NCBI GenBank assembly: GCA_034190875.2
Contig: CM067348.1
Coordinates: 5,253,427-5,317,426 of the forward strand
Length of the DNA stretch: 64,000 nt
Direction: 5' to 3'
DNA from: Urechis unicinctus
Taxonomy: Eukaryota > Annelida > Polychaeta > Xenopneusta > Urechidae
Shown: positions 51,311 to 63,690 of the stretch, piece after piece
Layout of the letters: every line of letters begins with the position of its first letter
How positions within the stretch are numbered: the first letter of the stretch is position 1
Translations under genes and position numbers: made by a program
The notes under the pieces: model-generated
The model's database searches: none
What the model was told of the DNA's origin: nothing
The model's input: the letters and a program-made list of their open reading frames with translations, nothing else

Positions 51311-52549
51311 TCTGCATTCACAGTATTGGCAAATAATATCGGCTTTGCAGATGCGTATTCCGTACTAGGCTAAGGACAGTTCAGTTAATTCGCTGTTTAC
51401 AGTTCGGTCATAAACCAAATTTTTGTGGCAAACCTGGAACTCGATGTTCATATTAGACCCAATGCAAGCAATTTTAATCACTGTTTAGGTTGTAAGACAT
51501 CAATTACCAATTCATTTTCAGCTCGCATTGTAATTCGCTCGAAAATAATGATTAATTACCATTACTCTACATCGCAAACCGCTATATATTCATCAATATA
51601 ATGCAACATGTTTATTCTGTAACAGGGGAGGTATCTCAGTTAAACATGAGATGCTTGTGTGTTTATTGATGTGATACGATGTTAAAAGTGCTCTCATGTG
51701 GCGGCGGCCCATGTGACGGGGATATATAGGTGATTAACGTAATGCCCAATATCTTATAGATGTACGATGTCATACATAATTGCTAGATACCTCTCTTCAA
51801 TGGTTTCGTTACAGAGCAAGGCGACTATCATGCCTAGTGTGATAATCATAGTGCCATTATCATGATGTTTTTGAAAACAGCACTGGTTCAGTCACTTAAT
51901 TTTGTAAACACTTCTTGTGACGCTCTATATAGCATGATATAACATGCTCAAACAAATCTGTGCTTTCTTAATGCAAGCATGAAATGTCTTCTCTCAGCTT
52001 TAGAAGCAACATCTTGTAAAGCGCAATAGCTTATTGTCTCCTCCATATTTGTGTTAAGGTATGAAAGCTGAGGTGTAATATGTAAGGGTCAACATATGGG
52101 TTTTGTCATCTGGTTGAATGTTTCTTCATAGACCCTCATTATGATTTCTGTGAGTTATTGCTTTAAGCTACTCCCGCACGAACGTTATAACTAGGTCTGA
52201 TTGGGCAATTGTAAACCATTTAAGTTGTATCAGTAACTTCTAGAGTGTCATTACGTTGTTCGTCTGTGTCTTGTTTTCCATATGATTATGCGCAAATGCA
52301 ATAACACAACGTAATAATAAACACTGTGCAGGCCATATTGAAATGTGATCACTATCACCCATCACGGGGAGTACACTCATAAGTTATTTCATTCGTATTT
52401 TTTTCACTAACACTATGAGCACACTCATGTTACCCCTGTATGCGTATTGTTATTTTACTTGCACTATTCTTATACTTGTGACTACTCTATGTGTATCTGT
52501 TCATGAACTTAAAATGTTTCTATTCCACATATTGTCTGCATATTTAAGG
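51311..52549. other. Non-genic stretch up to the LINE
   Basis: AT-rich unique sequence. The exact 5' end of the LINE that follows is not defined. No target-site duplication could be matched to its 3' flank. Confidence 0.4.
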
Positions 52550-52576
52550 GCTGGGGGTTAGGGATGATATATACTG

Positions 52577-55500
52577 ATGGCTGACATCGCTGCTAGCCAG
52601 ACTGGGGATGACGCTAACCTTGATTTTCCTTCCATCTACAATTCTTATGATCTCATTGATGATCTCTATGACTCTCCAATTAATAACCAAACTAATACGT
52701 GTAAATACTATGAACCTAAATGTTTTCAAGAGCTAAGCAATAATTATCTAAATAACCTAGCATATTTTCATGTTAACTGTCGTGGATTATCAGCCAATTG
52801 GGAGAACTTTAAAGAATTAATATGTGATCTCCATGGTAAAACATTTGCATTCGAATTTTTAGGTGTAACGGAATTGTACAACTGCAAGGATGATAATAGA
52901 TTGATGCTTCCGGGATACCATAGCCTCATATCCCGCAATCGTACAGATGATTTTAGAGGAGGAGGGTTTATTTATAAAGGATCACATTACTTTCCGAATA
53001 CGGGAAGATTTGTCAGTTTTTATTCCTCATGTCATCGAAACGCTCTTTGTAGAATATGAAACTGTATTCAAAACAAAAGCAATACTTGGTTTGATATACA
53101 GACCAAACTCGACCCCCAAAGCCGACTTTGATGTATCCGCCAAAACCATCCTTGAACTTATGGAACTAATCAATGCTGAACACAAAAAATGTATAATAAT
53201 GGGGGACTTGAACATAGATTTACTTAAATACCGGACTCACGGTAAAACCAATGAATTTGTGGACAATGTCTTTGCCAATGGCTTTGTACCAACGATTACT
53301 AAACCAACAAGGGTAACCAACACCTCAGCCACTCTTATTGACCATATATATTCAAACGACTTATCAACCCAAAGTAAGTCAGGAATAATCATCACCGACT
53401 TAGCTGACCACTTTGGAACATTTCACATTTCAATTCACAAAGTTGAAAGGGCCGTTCCCCCCAGAAAAATGTGCAGAACCTTTACGCCGGGAGGAATAAG
53501 CACGTTCAAGAATTCCCTGGTAAATATGGATTTTTCCAGAGTTTATCATCACAAATGTCCTTCACAAGCATATGATCATTTCTTGCAGGAATATAAATCA
53601 GCTTACGATCGAGCCTTTCCAGTAAAACCTGAAACAAAGACAAATAGAAAAGTCATTCGTGAACCCTGGATGACTTTTGGCTTAATCAAATCATCCCGAC
53701 GTAAAAATAAGCTCTATAAATTGATGAAAACCAAACCGGATGTTCATAACACTTACAAATATAAACAATACAATAACACGTATAACCGAATAAAACGGCA
53801 GCAAAAGAAAGACTACTATGTTAAATTGATTAATGAACATAAATCCAATATAAAAGAAACGTGGGCCGTACTAAAACAGGCAATGGGAAACGCAACAAAC
53901 AAACCCCAGTTTCCAAGATCGATAGTCATCGATAAACATAACATTACAGATAAATCAACGATCGCCAATGAGTTTAACAACTTTTTTGTAAACATAAGTT
54001 GCAATTTGCATGATAACTTACAGGATACTAATAAACACTTTTCAGATTATTTCATTAATAGCCCCGCGCAAAGTGTATTCATTGAACCCGTTAAACCACA
54101 TGAACTGATTGCAGTGGCCAACAACTTAAAGCCAAAACAAAGTTCAGGGCATGACGACATAACTACAAAGATTGTAAAAGAATCGATACAACAAATAGTG
54201 CTTCCCTTGACCTATATCTTCAACCAATCCCTGACGACGGGTAAAGTTCCTGATAAATTAAAAACTGCAAAAGTAATCCCAATCCACAAGTCATCCGACC
54301 CATGTCAAATGGATAACTACCGCCCTATAAGCCTATTGCCTGCATTTTCTAAACTTCTTGAAAAATTGATGTACCATAGAATTATTAATTTCTTAAATAC
54401 TCATAGCATACTATATGAACATCAATATGGCTTTAGAAAATACCACTGTACAGTTCATCCCATTTTGCAGTTACTTAAAAAATACGATATTTCATCCAAT
54501 AGTTCGCCAAAAGAGTATACACTCGCAGTATTTTGTGATCTTTCCAAAGCCTTTGATATGATAGACCACGGTATACTCTTGGAAAAAATGTCTAGACTTG
54601 GGATAAGGGGGATAGCGCTTACATGGTTCAAAAGCTACTTAACCGATCGATTTCAATACACAGAAGTCGATGAACACAAATCTATAATGCAACCAATAAA
54701 GTGCGGAGTCCCTCAAGGGTCAATACTCGGCCCGCTTCTTTTCCTATTATACGTCAATGACTTATCTATGTCATGCTCAGAAGACCTTCTCTCGTTTGCG
54801 GACGATACTACACTACTGACTTCTTCGTGTGACCTAAATACTCTCTTTTGTACGGCTAATGATGCACTTGGAAAATTACATGACTGGTTTTGTGCCAATA
54901 AGTTATTTCTCAATACCAAAAAAAACTAAATATATTGTATTAAAACCAACTTATAAATCTGCAAACATAAACATAAATGATCATGTTCTGAAAATCAATG
55001 GTCAATGCGTTGCAAGAATAGGTGCAGGACAACCCGAAGAAGCTTACAAGTTTCTTGGTATATTTATTGACGAGCACCTATCATGGAAACAACATGCCAT
55101 GTACATCAACACTAAACTCTCTCGCGCTCTATTCGCTATCAAACAAGTCAAATACATACTCCCCCAATCAGCCTTGCGTACTCTTTACTTCACTATGGTG
55201 CACCCATACATAACATACGGCGTCCTGGCATGGGGTAATGCACGGGACTCTGTACTAAAAAAAACGGAACTTCTCCAAAAACGCGCCATACGTTACATAA
55301 ATAAATCCTCCTATAACAGTCACACAGATCCCCTGTTCAGGCGTTGTGGTATACTGAAACTGAAACACTTATACGAATATCACGTGGCCGTATTTATGTA
55401 CCAACTTAATAACCATCAATTGCCTGTATCGTTTAACGACTGTTTCCATCGAAACTATGAAATAAATGCAAATATGAAATGCGAAATTCCAAACTGTTAT

Positions 55501-55700
55501 ATGTACCACCCTCTAAAACACATTTAGCAGACAGACTACCCTTGCGTAGTTTTCCCCGATTATGGAACAAATGGTGTTCCAATGACGCCACTACGTCGTC
55601 CATCTCACAGTTTAAAAATAGCGTCCGAAACAGCATGTTGTCTACCTACCTGAATATTGTACAGTGTAACAATGTTAAGTGTGCGGATTGTAGTCTGTAA
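52577..55700 (+). pseudogene. LINE polyprotein: APE endonuclease plus reverse transcriptase (three frameshifts)
   Basis: From ATG at 52577 the endonuclease reads LAYFHVNCRGLSANWENF, LGVTELYN and GYHSLISRNRTDDFRGGG. A shift at about 52955 (in 'ggaggaggg') moves it to GLFIKDHITF, then IIMGDLNIDLL, ATLIDHIYSN and TDLADHFGTFHI, which hold the catalytic and DNA-binding residues of APE-type nucleases. RT follows: NYRPISLLPAFSKLLEK, HQYGFRKYHCTVHP, FCDLSKAFDMIDHG, GVPQGSILGPLLFLLYVNDL and FADDTT at 54796. A second shift occurs in an A8 run at 54918, where seven As would keep the frame; then KTKYIVLKPT, EAYKFLGIFIDEHLSWK and LRTLYFTMVHPYITYGVLAW. A third shift near 55475 leads to RNSKLLYVPPSKTH and FPRLWNKWCSND, ending at 55700. 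All catalytic motifs are intact, so the copy is young or the shifts are sequence errors. Confidence 0.85.
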
Positions 55701-55839
55701 TGTTCAACACTCTGATTTGTTACACGAGTTACTCGCATATATATTGAACTAACTTAATATTGTATTATGTTTTGTGTCATGCACGTGACCGTATACTATC
55801 ATCATATATATATTCACACATATACATGTATAATTGAAA

Positions 55840-56045
55840 TGTATGCAAAATGTATGCAAATTGTTTATTTTCATATTCTACAATATGTTTATATACCTGT
55901 TAATGTAGCTTATATTTTTGCTTATGTGCGCTTGAATGAAATGAATGCAAAATGTATGCAAATTGTTTATTTTCATATTCTGCAATATGTTTATATACCT
56001 GTTAATGCAGCTTAATTTTGTGCTTATGTGCGCCTTAATGAAATG
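55840..56045 (+). repeat. 102-bp tandem duplication in the LINE 3' region
   Basis: 'tgtatgcaaattgtttattttcatattct.caatatgtttatatacctgttaatg.agctta' is present at about 55851 and again at 55953, 102 bp apart and almost identical. The start of a third unit ('gcgccttaatgaaatg') follows. Confidence 0.9.
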
Positions 56046-56298
56046 TCAGTCACCCCGGTCTGGTAGCATGTGGATATTTGTTGCCGGCCCCCTGCTCCCG
56101 CCCCCGTTTAGTAGTTGTGGTCACTAGCATAGTTGTCGTAAAAATTGTTTTGTGCAGGGACTACTTAGGGACAATGGGAAGACAGCCTCTGGCTACATTG
56201 TCCCTACTTGCAGCACTGGATTTGTTTATTTGTTTTTTAATCAGTATCGAGGAGTTGCTGTTGCTGCAAGTGAATAAATTCTATTCTATTCTATTGGG

Positions 56299-57438
56299 CA
56301 GCCTGTTCAGTACCACTTAATATCAACAACTGGTGCGACAATCTCCAGCACCCCTTTTACAGTTGTTTGATTATAACCACAATTATTTCAGACCTTTCGA
56401 GTAGGTAACGGGTGGATTTTGACGTAAGTACTAATGGGGGGAATTACATGATGGAATCATTTAATAAAGATGGATTTGCAAGGGGTGTTCTTACGAAATG
56501 CGACATAAGGTGAATGAAGGTTAGCCCGAAAAGACGTTTGAGTAGTCCTACGATGTCCGAACCCAGCGCAATGCACAAATCACAAAACAAATCATAGACC
56601 TTGAACGTATAAAACCTGGCGATTTATTTGTTTTCATCGCATGTCTTTTCGATAATGAATAATTTGCTCCAAACATGATGTATTCAGCTGACATGAACTA
56701 CCATCGATTGCATTTCTTAATGCATCATCGATGAGCACATGTTTCGATGTTGATATTTACAGTGAGGTGGCAGTAGCTGTGCGCAGATGCCGTCCGGAAT
56801 ATTTCAAACCACTGACAAATCAAAAAGTATGGTGCGCATTCAACTCGACGTCTGGAGGCACAGTCTTTCCGCAGATATAACTTTGATACCATTGTGATGG
56901 AGTCAAGCATAGCTTTCCTGATCAAATTGTTTGTAAGACTTATACTGCAATACGGTCATGAGTAAAAAAATAATTCTGCCCACCCGCAGCGCTCATCTAG
57001 TTTGAATCCGAACTTTCAATGCCGGACACTGAAATACATGCACTGCAACGCATCTCTTGCGTGATGGCACCCAATTAGCACCTAACGAACAGAGAGCGAA
57101 TATCATTTGATCTTATACTTACCTAAATGGTAGTCATCGCATCGGAATTTCTAGGAATTATATATCAAATGGCATTTATTGAAGAACCGCATGAATAGGG
57201 GCTAAGCTTTTGGTCCGTTACAACAACTTTATTCACAGGCTATTGATTTATGTTGCTTTCGATATACTAAATGCAGCACGATATTGAAAACACGACACCC
57301 ATTCGCGCGGAAACAAATAGACGCAGGAATATACTTATATCACTTATATCTACGTTTATGCAGCCATGCATCGTGGCTAGAGCATCATCAAACAAGAGAG
57401 CTCCTTAGTAGATTTGGAACAACATCGTAAATTGTACT
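56299..57438. other. Non-genic stretch
   Basis: Unique AT-rich sequence between two LINE remnants. No ORF or repeat is supported. Confidence 0.4.
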
Positions 57439-57580
57439 GCTCTCCAAAGACCTCCCCCCCCCCCCCCCCCCACCCTCCATTGTACGTGTACGTGGTCACA
57501 AACTCATAGTCATACTCATAAAACACACACTCTAAATACAAACGACTGCAGTAGTGTTTGATTAAGACATTTCCGTATTT
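57439..57580. repeat. Direct repeat with poly-C tract, copy A
   Basis: Begins 'gctctccaaagacc', continues through (C)18 and 'acgtgtacgtggtcac', and ends 'cgactgcagtagtgtttgattaagacatttccgt'. Copy B lies at 58477-58600 in the same orientation. Confidence 0.9.
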
Positions 57581-57799
57581 CCATATTCATGTCAATCCTT
57601 TCAAAGACACTCTACATCAGTAGAACTGCTGTAAAATAAAGAACTGACATGACACACACATAAAGGCAGAAAACCGAGAAGAGATGTCTTCTACGTGGGT
57701 AGAGTTGCTGTTAACTAAATGACAACAGATAATTGGCTTTACAGGGATGGTGCTGCTACGGACAAAACAAAACCTCACCAAACGACTTAAACCACGTTC

Positions 57800-58375
57800 T
57801 CATAAAATTCAAGACACTGATCCATTAGCACTTGCTGTTGATGCAATATTCCTGTTGGTGATCCTGGTTCTGGGTAAGAAGAGAGTATGCGTGCCACCAG
57901 AATAAGCATGATAATCCATACCAGACTCACACACACCCTTTTCAAGTGGGGTTATATACATAGTAAGCACAATTGGGCTTAGTACTGACCCCTGAGGCAT
58001 ACCACAGCTTACTATATGGGATTTGGATGAATTGCAATCGATGACAATTTTCTGTCTTCTGCTGGTCAGATACGATACAATCCATTTTATGACATTTCTG
58101 TTCATGTGGATATGATTTATTAAAGTCTTTCTGCTAGTTTGGTTTATTCAAACGAGTCAAAAGCTGCTGGAAATCCAGGGAGAGGAGAGATTGTTACTAT
58201 CTGGTCGTCCATGGCCCACATAATATCATTATGTATGCTGATGGGGTCAGTTTGCAAGCTGTAATACTTTATGTAAGAACACTGCAAGGGCTCATATAGA
58301 TAGCTGTCTTCAATATGGTCAGGTAGACTTGCTGCTACTACCTTCTTCAGTATTTTTAAACCACATTGTTCAATT
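57800..58375 (-). pseudogene. CR1/L2-like LINE reverse transcriptase remnant
   Basis: On the minus strand the remnant reads CGLKILKKVVAASLPDHIED, then LYEPLQCSYIKYYSLQT, HNDIMWAMDDQIV and FPAAFDSFE. It continues IKWIVSYLTSRRQKIVIDCN, GMPQGSVLSPIVLTMYITPL and YHAYSGGTHTLF. These match, in order, the RT motifs LE+..LYE.LQS.Y, LLDLSAAFDT, SYL..R.Q.V, G.PQGSVL.P and YADDTQLY of CR1/L2-group LINEs. The catalytic Asp pair of YADD reads GG (YSGG) and the frame changes at least once, so it is dead. It is more decayed and in the opposite orientation to the 52.5-56.3 kb element, and belongs to a different family. Confidence 0.75.
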
Positions 58376-58476
58376 AAATGTCAAATGATGGCTCCCATAA
58401 TCTGGCCGTCATCGTGGTCTTTATCAGGCCTGATTCAAGGAATTGATTGTTCATTGTAGTGATAAAAGAAGACATT

Positions 58477-58600
58477 GCTCTCCAAAGACCACCCCCCCCC
58501 CCCCACCCATTGCGCGTGTACATGGTCACGAGCTCATAGTCATAAACAACACTCTAGATACAAACGACTGCAGTAATGTTTGATTAAGACATTTCCGTGT
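58477..58600. repeat. Direct repeat with poly-C tract, copy B
   Basis: Second copy of the 57439-57580 repeat, with a shorter C-run ((C)13-14) and several substitutions and small deletions. The pair brackets the LINE RT remnant at 1038-bp spacing. Confidence 0.9.
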
Positions 58601-59880
58601 TCTTTTGATCCAACATATAACAATAAACTGACCATCTGCACACTGTAATGCACTTGATGCATTGGCCGACAGAAGGTATTGGAAATTGAAAAAAATGGAT
58701 GTGCTATGCTGTATGTATGTTTTCTCAACCAAGCTCAAGTAAACACCAATACAGAATACAGTGAAATATTTCGTTCAGACTCATCAGTTATTAAATATCA
58801 GGTCATTGCAGTAGAAAAATGGTAAAAAATCGAAGGCGGCTAGTTAAACATTTTAGATTCCGTGAAACACATGGAATGTAAAGCAGAATGATTTTATCTA
58901 TTAGAACCCCCTGCAGACCATTTCGGCGTTCTTATATGATGGTTAAAGGCTGCTGCTTTGGTGTATCTCGTTTTTTCGTTTGTCAAGTTGTCGTAATTAA
59001 TACACCATTCGATACCTCTGATCTATGTCCTCTGTTGCGCATGAGGCGTTAAAATGTCATACATTGCATTCCACTTAACCGCTTATTTGTTATGGTTTGA
59101 ATATTGATTAGTGAGTAAAGCGGCGTCGTCTTGAATGTAATTCAAAGGTAAACGAAAGATGTCAAGATTGTAAGGGAAACAGAATAAGACTACTTGTATG
59201 CATCATTGTCTCTTAATAGTCAAGGAGGTATACAAGGTAACGTTCTACTTGCATATTTACAGCGATTGGTATATCCCGATCTTTAGTTGACATTATAATT
59301 TCTATTAGCGCACTATTTTCATTCACGAAACGGCTTGCCCATATGTAAATCACAAATCTGAATGTTATATATCTGTGGTGTCCTGATCCGGTCCACTTTT
59401 CATCCAGTGCCATGGGATAACTTATGCAGCATGCAGATTAGGCAATTCACGCATAGTCGCAAATACAACACAACAGGTTTTTGCTGTAATAACGTAATAT
59501 CTCCCTTCGTTTTGATAAACTCGGTTTTTTTTCAAACGGTGATAAACACTTCGAGTTGTAAACCAATCGTGACAGAAATCTGACGCCTGTCACGTTTACT
59601 TAATGCCTTAACAATACTTTGATCTCCAAGGTACTCTGCATTGGTTATTGAAGACAATGAATTACCTTCTGTCTTCTGAATGTGGCATATTCTATATAAA
59701 CACCAAAATAATGAACCCTATAAGCAGAATATTTAGTTTACGCATATTTATTTATGAAATTTTGTGGCAGTTGTCGACGGATCCATCTGTCTCCTTACTT
59801 ATACTGCTATCAGATACGGCTGCAACTATGGCACTGCACCTCATAATTATTGGTTATTGTTAATCCACATATTTGCAGAT
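58601..59880. other. Non-genic stretch
   Basis: Unique AT-rich sequence with no supported feature. Confidence 0.4.
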
Positions 59881-60185
59881 ATGCGTTTGAATGACATTAA
59901 ACAATTCGCGTACGTAGGTTTATGATCATATGACTACTATGGCTTCAATCAATATCAAATGAGCCAAAAGAATGTTGCTATATTTGATAGATAATGTGAT
60001 GTTTCATTACAATCATACATTGTTCCACATAAATGTCAAATATTTGCAGATATGCGTTTGGATATAGATATCATATGATACTATGGCAATCAATATCAAA
60101 TGAGCCAAAGAGAATGTTGCTATATTTGATAGATAATGTGATGTTTCATTACAATCATACATTGTTCCACATACATGTCAAATAT
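59881..60185. repeat. 141-bp tandem duplication
   Basis: 'caatatcaaatgagccaaa…gaatgttgctatatttgatagataatgtgatgtttcattacaatcatacattgttccacat' occurs at about 59950 and 60091, almost base for base. The block 'atatttgcagatatgcgtttg' precedes both. The high identity suggests a recent event. Confidence 0.95.
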
Positions 60186-61389
60186 AACTATAGATATCGA
60201 CTCTCTATTCGTACACTATCAAATGAAATTTCATGTCGAATATAAGACTTGAATTATCATTGGAATGTCAAGTTATGGCGCTGTCACTCTAAACGCTGGC
60301 TATTGAGACGTCTATGGACTGGTAACGTGAGGTCGTTTCTGTAGTAAGAAGCGTCTGTGTATTTGTTTCATTGATAAATGTTGCCGATAAGCTTCTAAAT
60401 GCATGAGACATTAAAATAAACGAACGCCAAATACCTGTCGCGCAAAAGCCAGACGAATAATGTCGGTTAGGAATTTAACGCTCACGATTAATCGGTACAT
60501 GGCAGGTCGAATGTCCATGGCGCTCTAGCAAATATTCTTAAGAAGTATAAAGTGTTAAAGTGGCGACCTTAAACCAGTGTGATGTTAATGTGTGGAATCC
60601 TGCTCCGCCCCTTGTAACCTTGATTAATGATACTGTTACCTCCTGAGAAACGCTTAACAAACGTGAGCATGATGGCCTGTATCAAGCGAAATATGTCAAT
60701 ATTTGCTCCATTGTATAGAACGCGTGCATTACCGCGTTGTCACAACAACCCAGTTCCTCCTTGATTTCTTGAACGCAAATAATCCTGTAATGTTGGAGTA
60801 AACTACATCAATCACTATCTCAAATATAGTTGGAGAGCTACATAAAATACCTTCCATTGACTGCGCATTCTTTTCCGAAGTAAGAAAACTAACATTTTCT
60901 CATCAACGATCGCTCTTGGGGCAGCGAGAGTACAGTGGACTGTAGATCTGTCGACATAAATCACGCGAGTTGCACAGCTACAGATGACAGCGCTATTAAT
61001 CTACAGAACATGTGATTGCAGTGTTGTTTCAGGCTTTTGCAACTAAATAGGAGAAACAGATGTCTTTTAATATAATCTGTCAGCTTTGTCAAATTGACGA
61101 TACTGATCATAGCAATGCAGGAATGAAACAAACTTTGACAATGAATTTCTTATTTGCAGACGAAAAAAGACACAACAACTTTGCTACCATGCATATAACT
61201 TCATTATGTTGAGCGCATTAGTATTTACCAACGTCCCATTAATTATTGCTAAGTCACCTACATTGCAGTTAAGGTTGTGTTAAAGCTTCCATTACTGTGT
61301 TGTGTGTACGCTCACAAAATCTTTAAGCTATGCATGCGCCAACTAAGCTGACAAAGCTTAAATGCAATAGCCAGCCAGGTTAAATGGCT
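60186..61389. other. Non-genic stretch
   Basis: Unique AT-rich sequence with no supported feature. Confidence 0.4.
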
Positions 61390-63690
61390 GATTTTAAGAT
61401 GGCACCATACTCCTTTGTTATTGCTACCCGCCGTGCATCAATGCGTGAGCTGTAAACCGAACAAGCTTTGCGTAAATGTGCGAAATGGCTACGGTGACAT
61501 AAACCTGGGTTCTTTTGATCCCTATAATCATGATTCTCATTTCCGCCGTAGGACTTGCACTGTATGCCTGGGCACGACCAGTTATTTATGACAGATAAAT
61601 GTAAGCCTGAATCATGGTTTGCATTAATGTAAGTGATACTCGCCCGATCAAAATAGTCACTTTCATGAAATGGTGATCATCTTCTACAATAGGACCTTGA
61701 CAACCATCAGTTAAGAACCAATAGTTATGTAATGCAATTGGTAATTAGTATCCTATGCTATGACAGGGTTAGGTCGAGTATGTTTTGACCCTTGAATATG
61801 CCGACACAGTACAGCCGCATTAATGTGAGTGACACTTGCCCGGTCGAAAAAGACTCCCTCTCATGAAATGGTGATCATCTTCTGCCATAGGACATGGACA
61901 ACCATCTTTTTTGAACCAACAGTTATATAATGTAATTGGACATTAGTATCCCATGCAATGACAGGGATAGGTCCAGTAAGTTTTGACCCTTGAGTATGCG
62001 AACACGGTACAGCCGCATTTCCTTGAGCAACATCCGTTTATTTTTTATTTGCGTTCGTTTTTGTCCAGTTGCTAATGTTCAGAGTAAAGGGAGCAACTCT
62101 GTCGATATACTGTGCAGATAAGTGGCGGCAAGGAACATTGACGCATGTTCAAATCCATTATTATTCTGGTATTATTGCCCAAGGCCCATTTTCCTCTCCC
62201 TGTATCTGTGTCCACCTGTGGGTTCAGTCTTATCTCATAAGACATTTTGAAAAAGTGACATTGTTAATTTTACGATATCTCGATTTGCAGTAATTTGCTT
62301 TTACTTGAAGTTTTGAGTTAAATGATATAGTATTCAAACCACAGACCATGTCATTCTTGCGATTGAAAAATCGTATTTTATTGCCTCAAATAACATGAAT
62401 GTACGATAATTATCTAGAGCCCAACCAGTGTGCTAATTGTAACCCAACTTAACAACATGAATGGGATATTCGGTATACAAATGATTATGTATGTAATCGA
62501 TGTAATATCAATATAAACCTAAAACATACGAGGTTTGTATCCATTTCCATCATTTTCAAGTGGAACGGAACATGCATACGGGCTATTTTTACATCCACTT
62601 ATTTTCGAATTTTAGCTGTTTCACAGGGATTATAAAACTACACTCTTGCGGTTAGTTGGAACATACCACCTACATACGAACTGTTTGTACCAATATAATG
62701 CTTAATGTGCTGTCGTACATTATTTTGTTTCAGCTTAGTTGTTTGAAGGCTAACATCAGCGAAACAAAGCATTTTGATTGCTTGGCTAGTCATTCCAATG
62801 TTCAAAGTTGATAAACCAGACTTGCTGTCGAATTTAATTACACTGCACTTAGCGCGTTGAATTACCTGGGTACATTAACCCAGGGTTTCCATGAATTAAT
62901 GATGAGAGGGATATCAGAATTGCGGTCTTTGGAAGTACTTTCAGGACAAGACTGAGCTCACAGAAACCACCCTAATCAGTTGAGAGTCGATTTGTGTACA
63001 CTCTTTTCACCTTAAGAGCAGCAAATGATAAGCATGTATATTAGGCAACAGTTTAACATGCGTTTCAGTGGTTAGTTAAAAAGAGGCAGCCTCAGTGGAA
63101 GGTATAAAATTACTGTTATAGAAATATCATCAATTGGTAAATATATAGGAATCAGGAATCCGCTAGCAGTTAAACTTTCGAAATTGTCTGATATTTGCTC
63201 TGTGAAGATGCTATTCACTTTCTGCGATAACAGTGTGACTAGAGCCCCCACTTTAATTTAGGAAATTCTCTGATATTTGATCTGCTAAGATCCCATTAAC
63301 TTTTTGTGAGCACCGTGTGAATAGATCTCCCATGGTCATTATGCAAATGTAAACCACGTCTTCAATTGCCACTTGGTTGTAAGTATCTGAATAAAAGAAT
63401 TTTTAACTTGGCAATTTCTCGAACGCTCAACTGATAGAATTCGCTATTTGGACGTAAATCATTTCTGACATTGATTATTAAAAGTTCAGCGAGCAGCAAT
63501 TAAACTATATTGTCATTAATGTATCTAATGTTTAACGGCGCAACGTATTGCGCTCATTATGTTAGCTATTATATGTACCTGTTTGTGTGCCTGCACAGCT
63601 TAACAATGGTTGGAATATGTCTGGGAGAGCAGCATTCACATATATTACGCTGGTTGATTTTGCCTTTGGTAGCGCGTGCTTATTGACATC
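61390..63690. repeat. Segmental duplication, right copy
   Basis: Diverged, colinear, same-orientation copy of 47799-50770 (landmarks given there). It is about 0.7 kb shorter overall and contains its own internal tandem duplication at 61617-62012. No conserved reading frame links the two copies, so the duplicated unit is more likely an old non-coding or transposon segment than a gene. Confidence 0.75.
61617..62012. repeat. 196-bp tandem duplication
   Basis: Two units share 'gcattaatgt.agtga.ac', 'tcatgaaatggtgatcatcttct', 'acaaccat', 'attagtatcc.atgc.atgacagg' and 'ttttgacccttga.tatgc'. They start at 61621 and 61817, and a third start ('cagccgcat') is at about 62009. The left segmental copy (about 48287) has only one unit. 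Confidence 0.9.

Larger units (their letters stand above)
52550..56298 (+). mobile_element. CR1/L2-group LINE, near full length
   Basis: A single-ORF non-LTR retrotransposon. The endonuclease-RT polyprotein starts at 52577 and reads on, over four frames, to 55700. A 3' untranslated region of about 600 bp contains a 102-bp tandem duplication and the distal sequence 'gttgctgttgctgcaagtgaataaa'. The element ends in (TTCTA)n at about 56278-56297, a short tandem tail of the kind used by CR1/L2-group LINEs instead of poly-A. A separate ORF1 is not seen, so the copy may be slightly 5'-truncated or the family may lack one. Confidence 0.85.
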
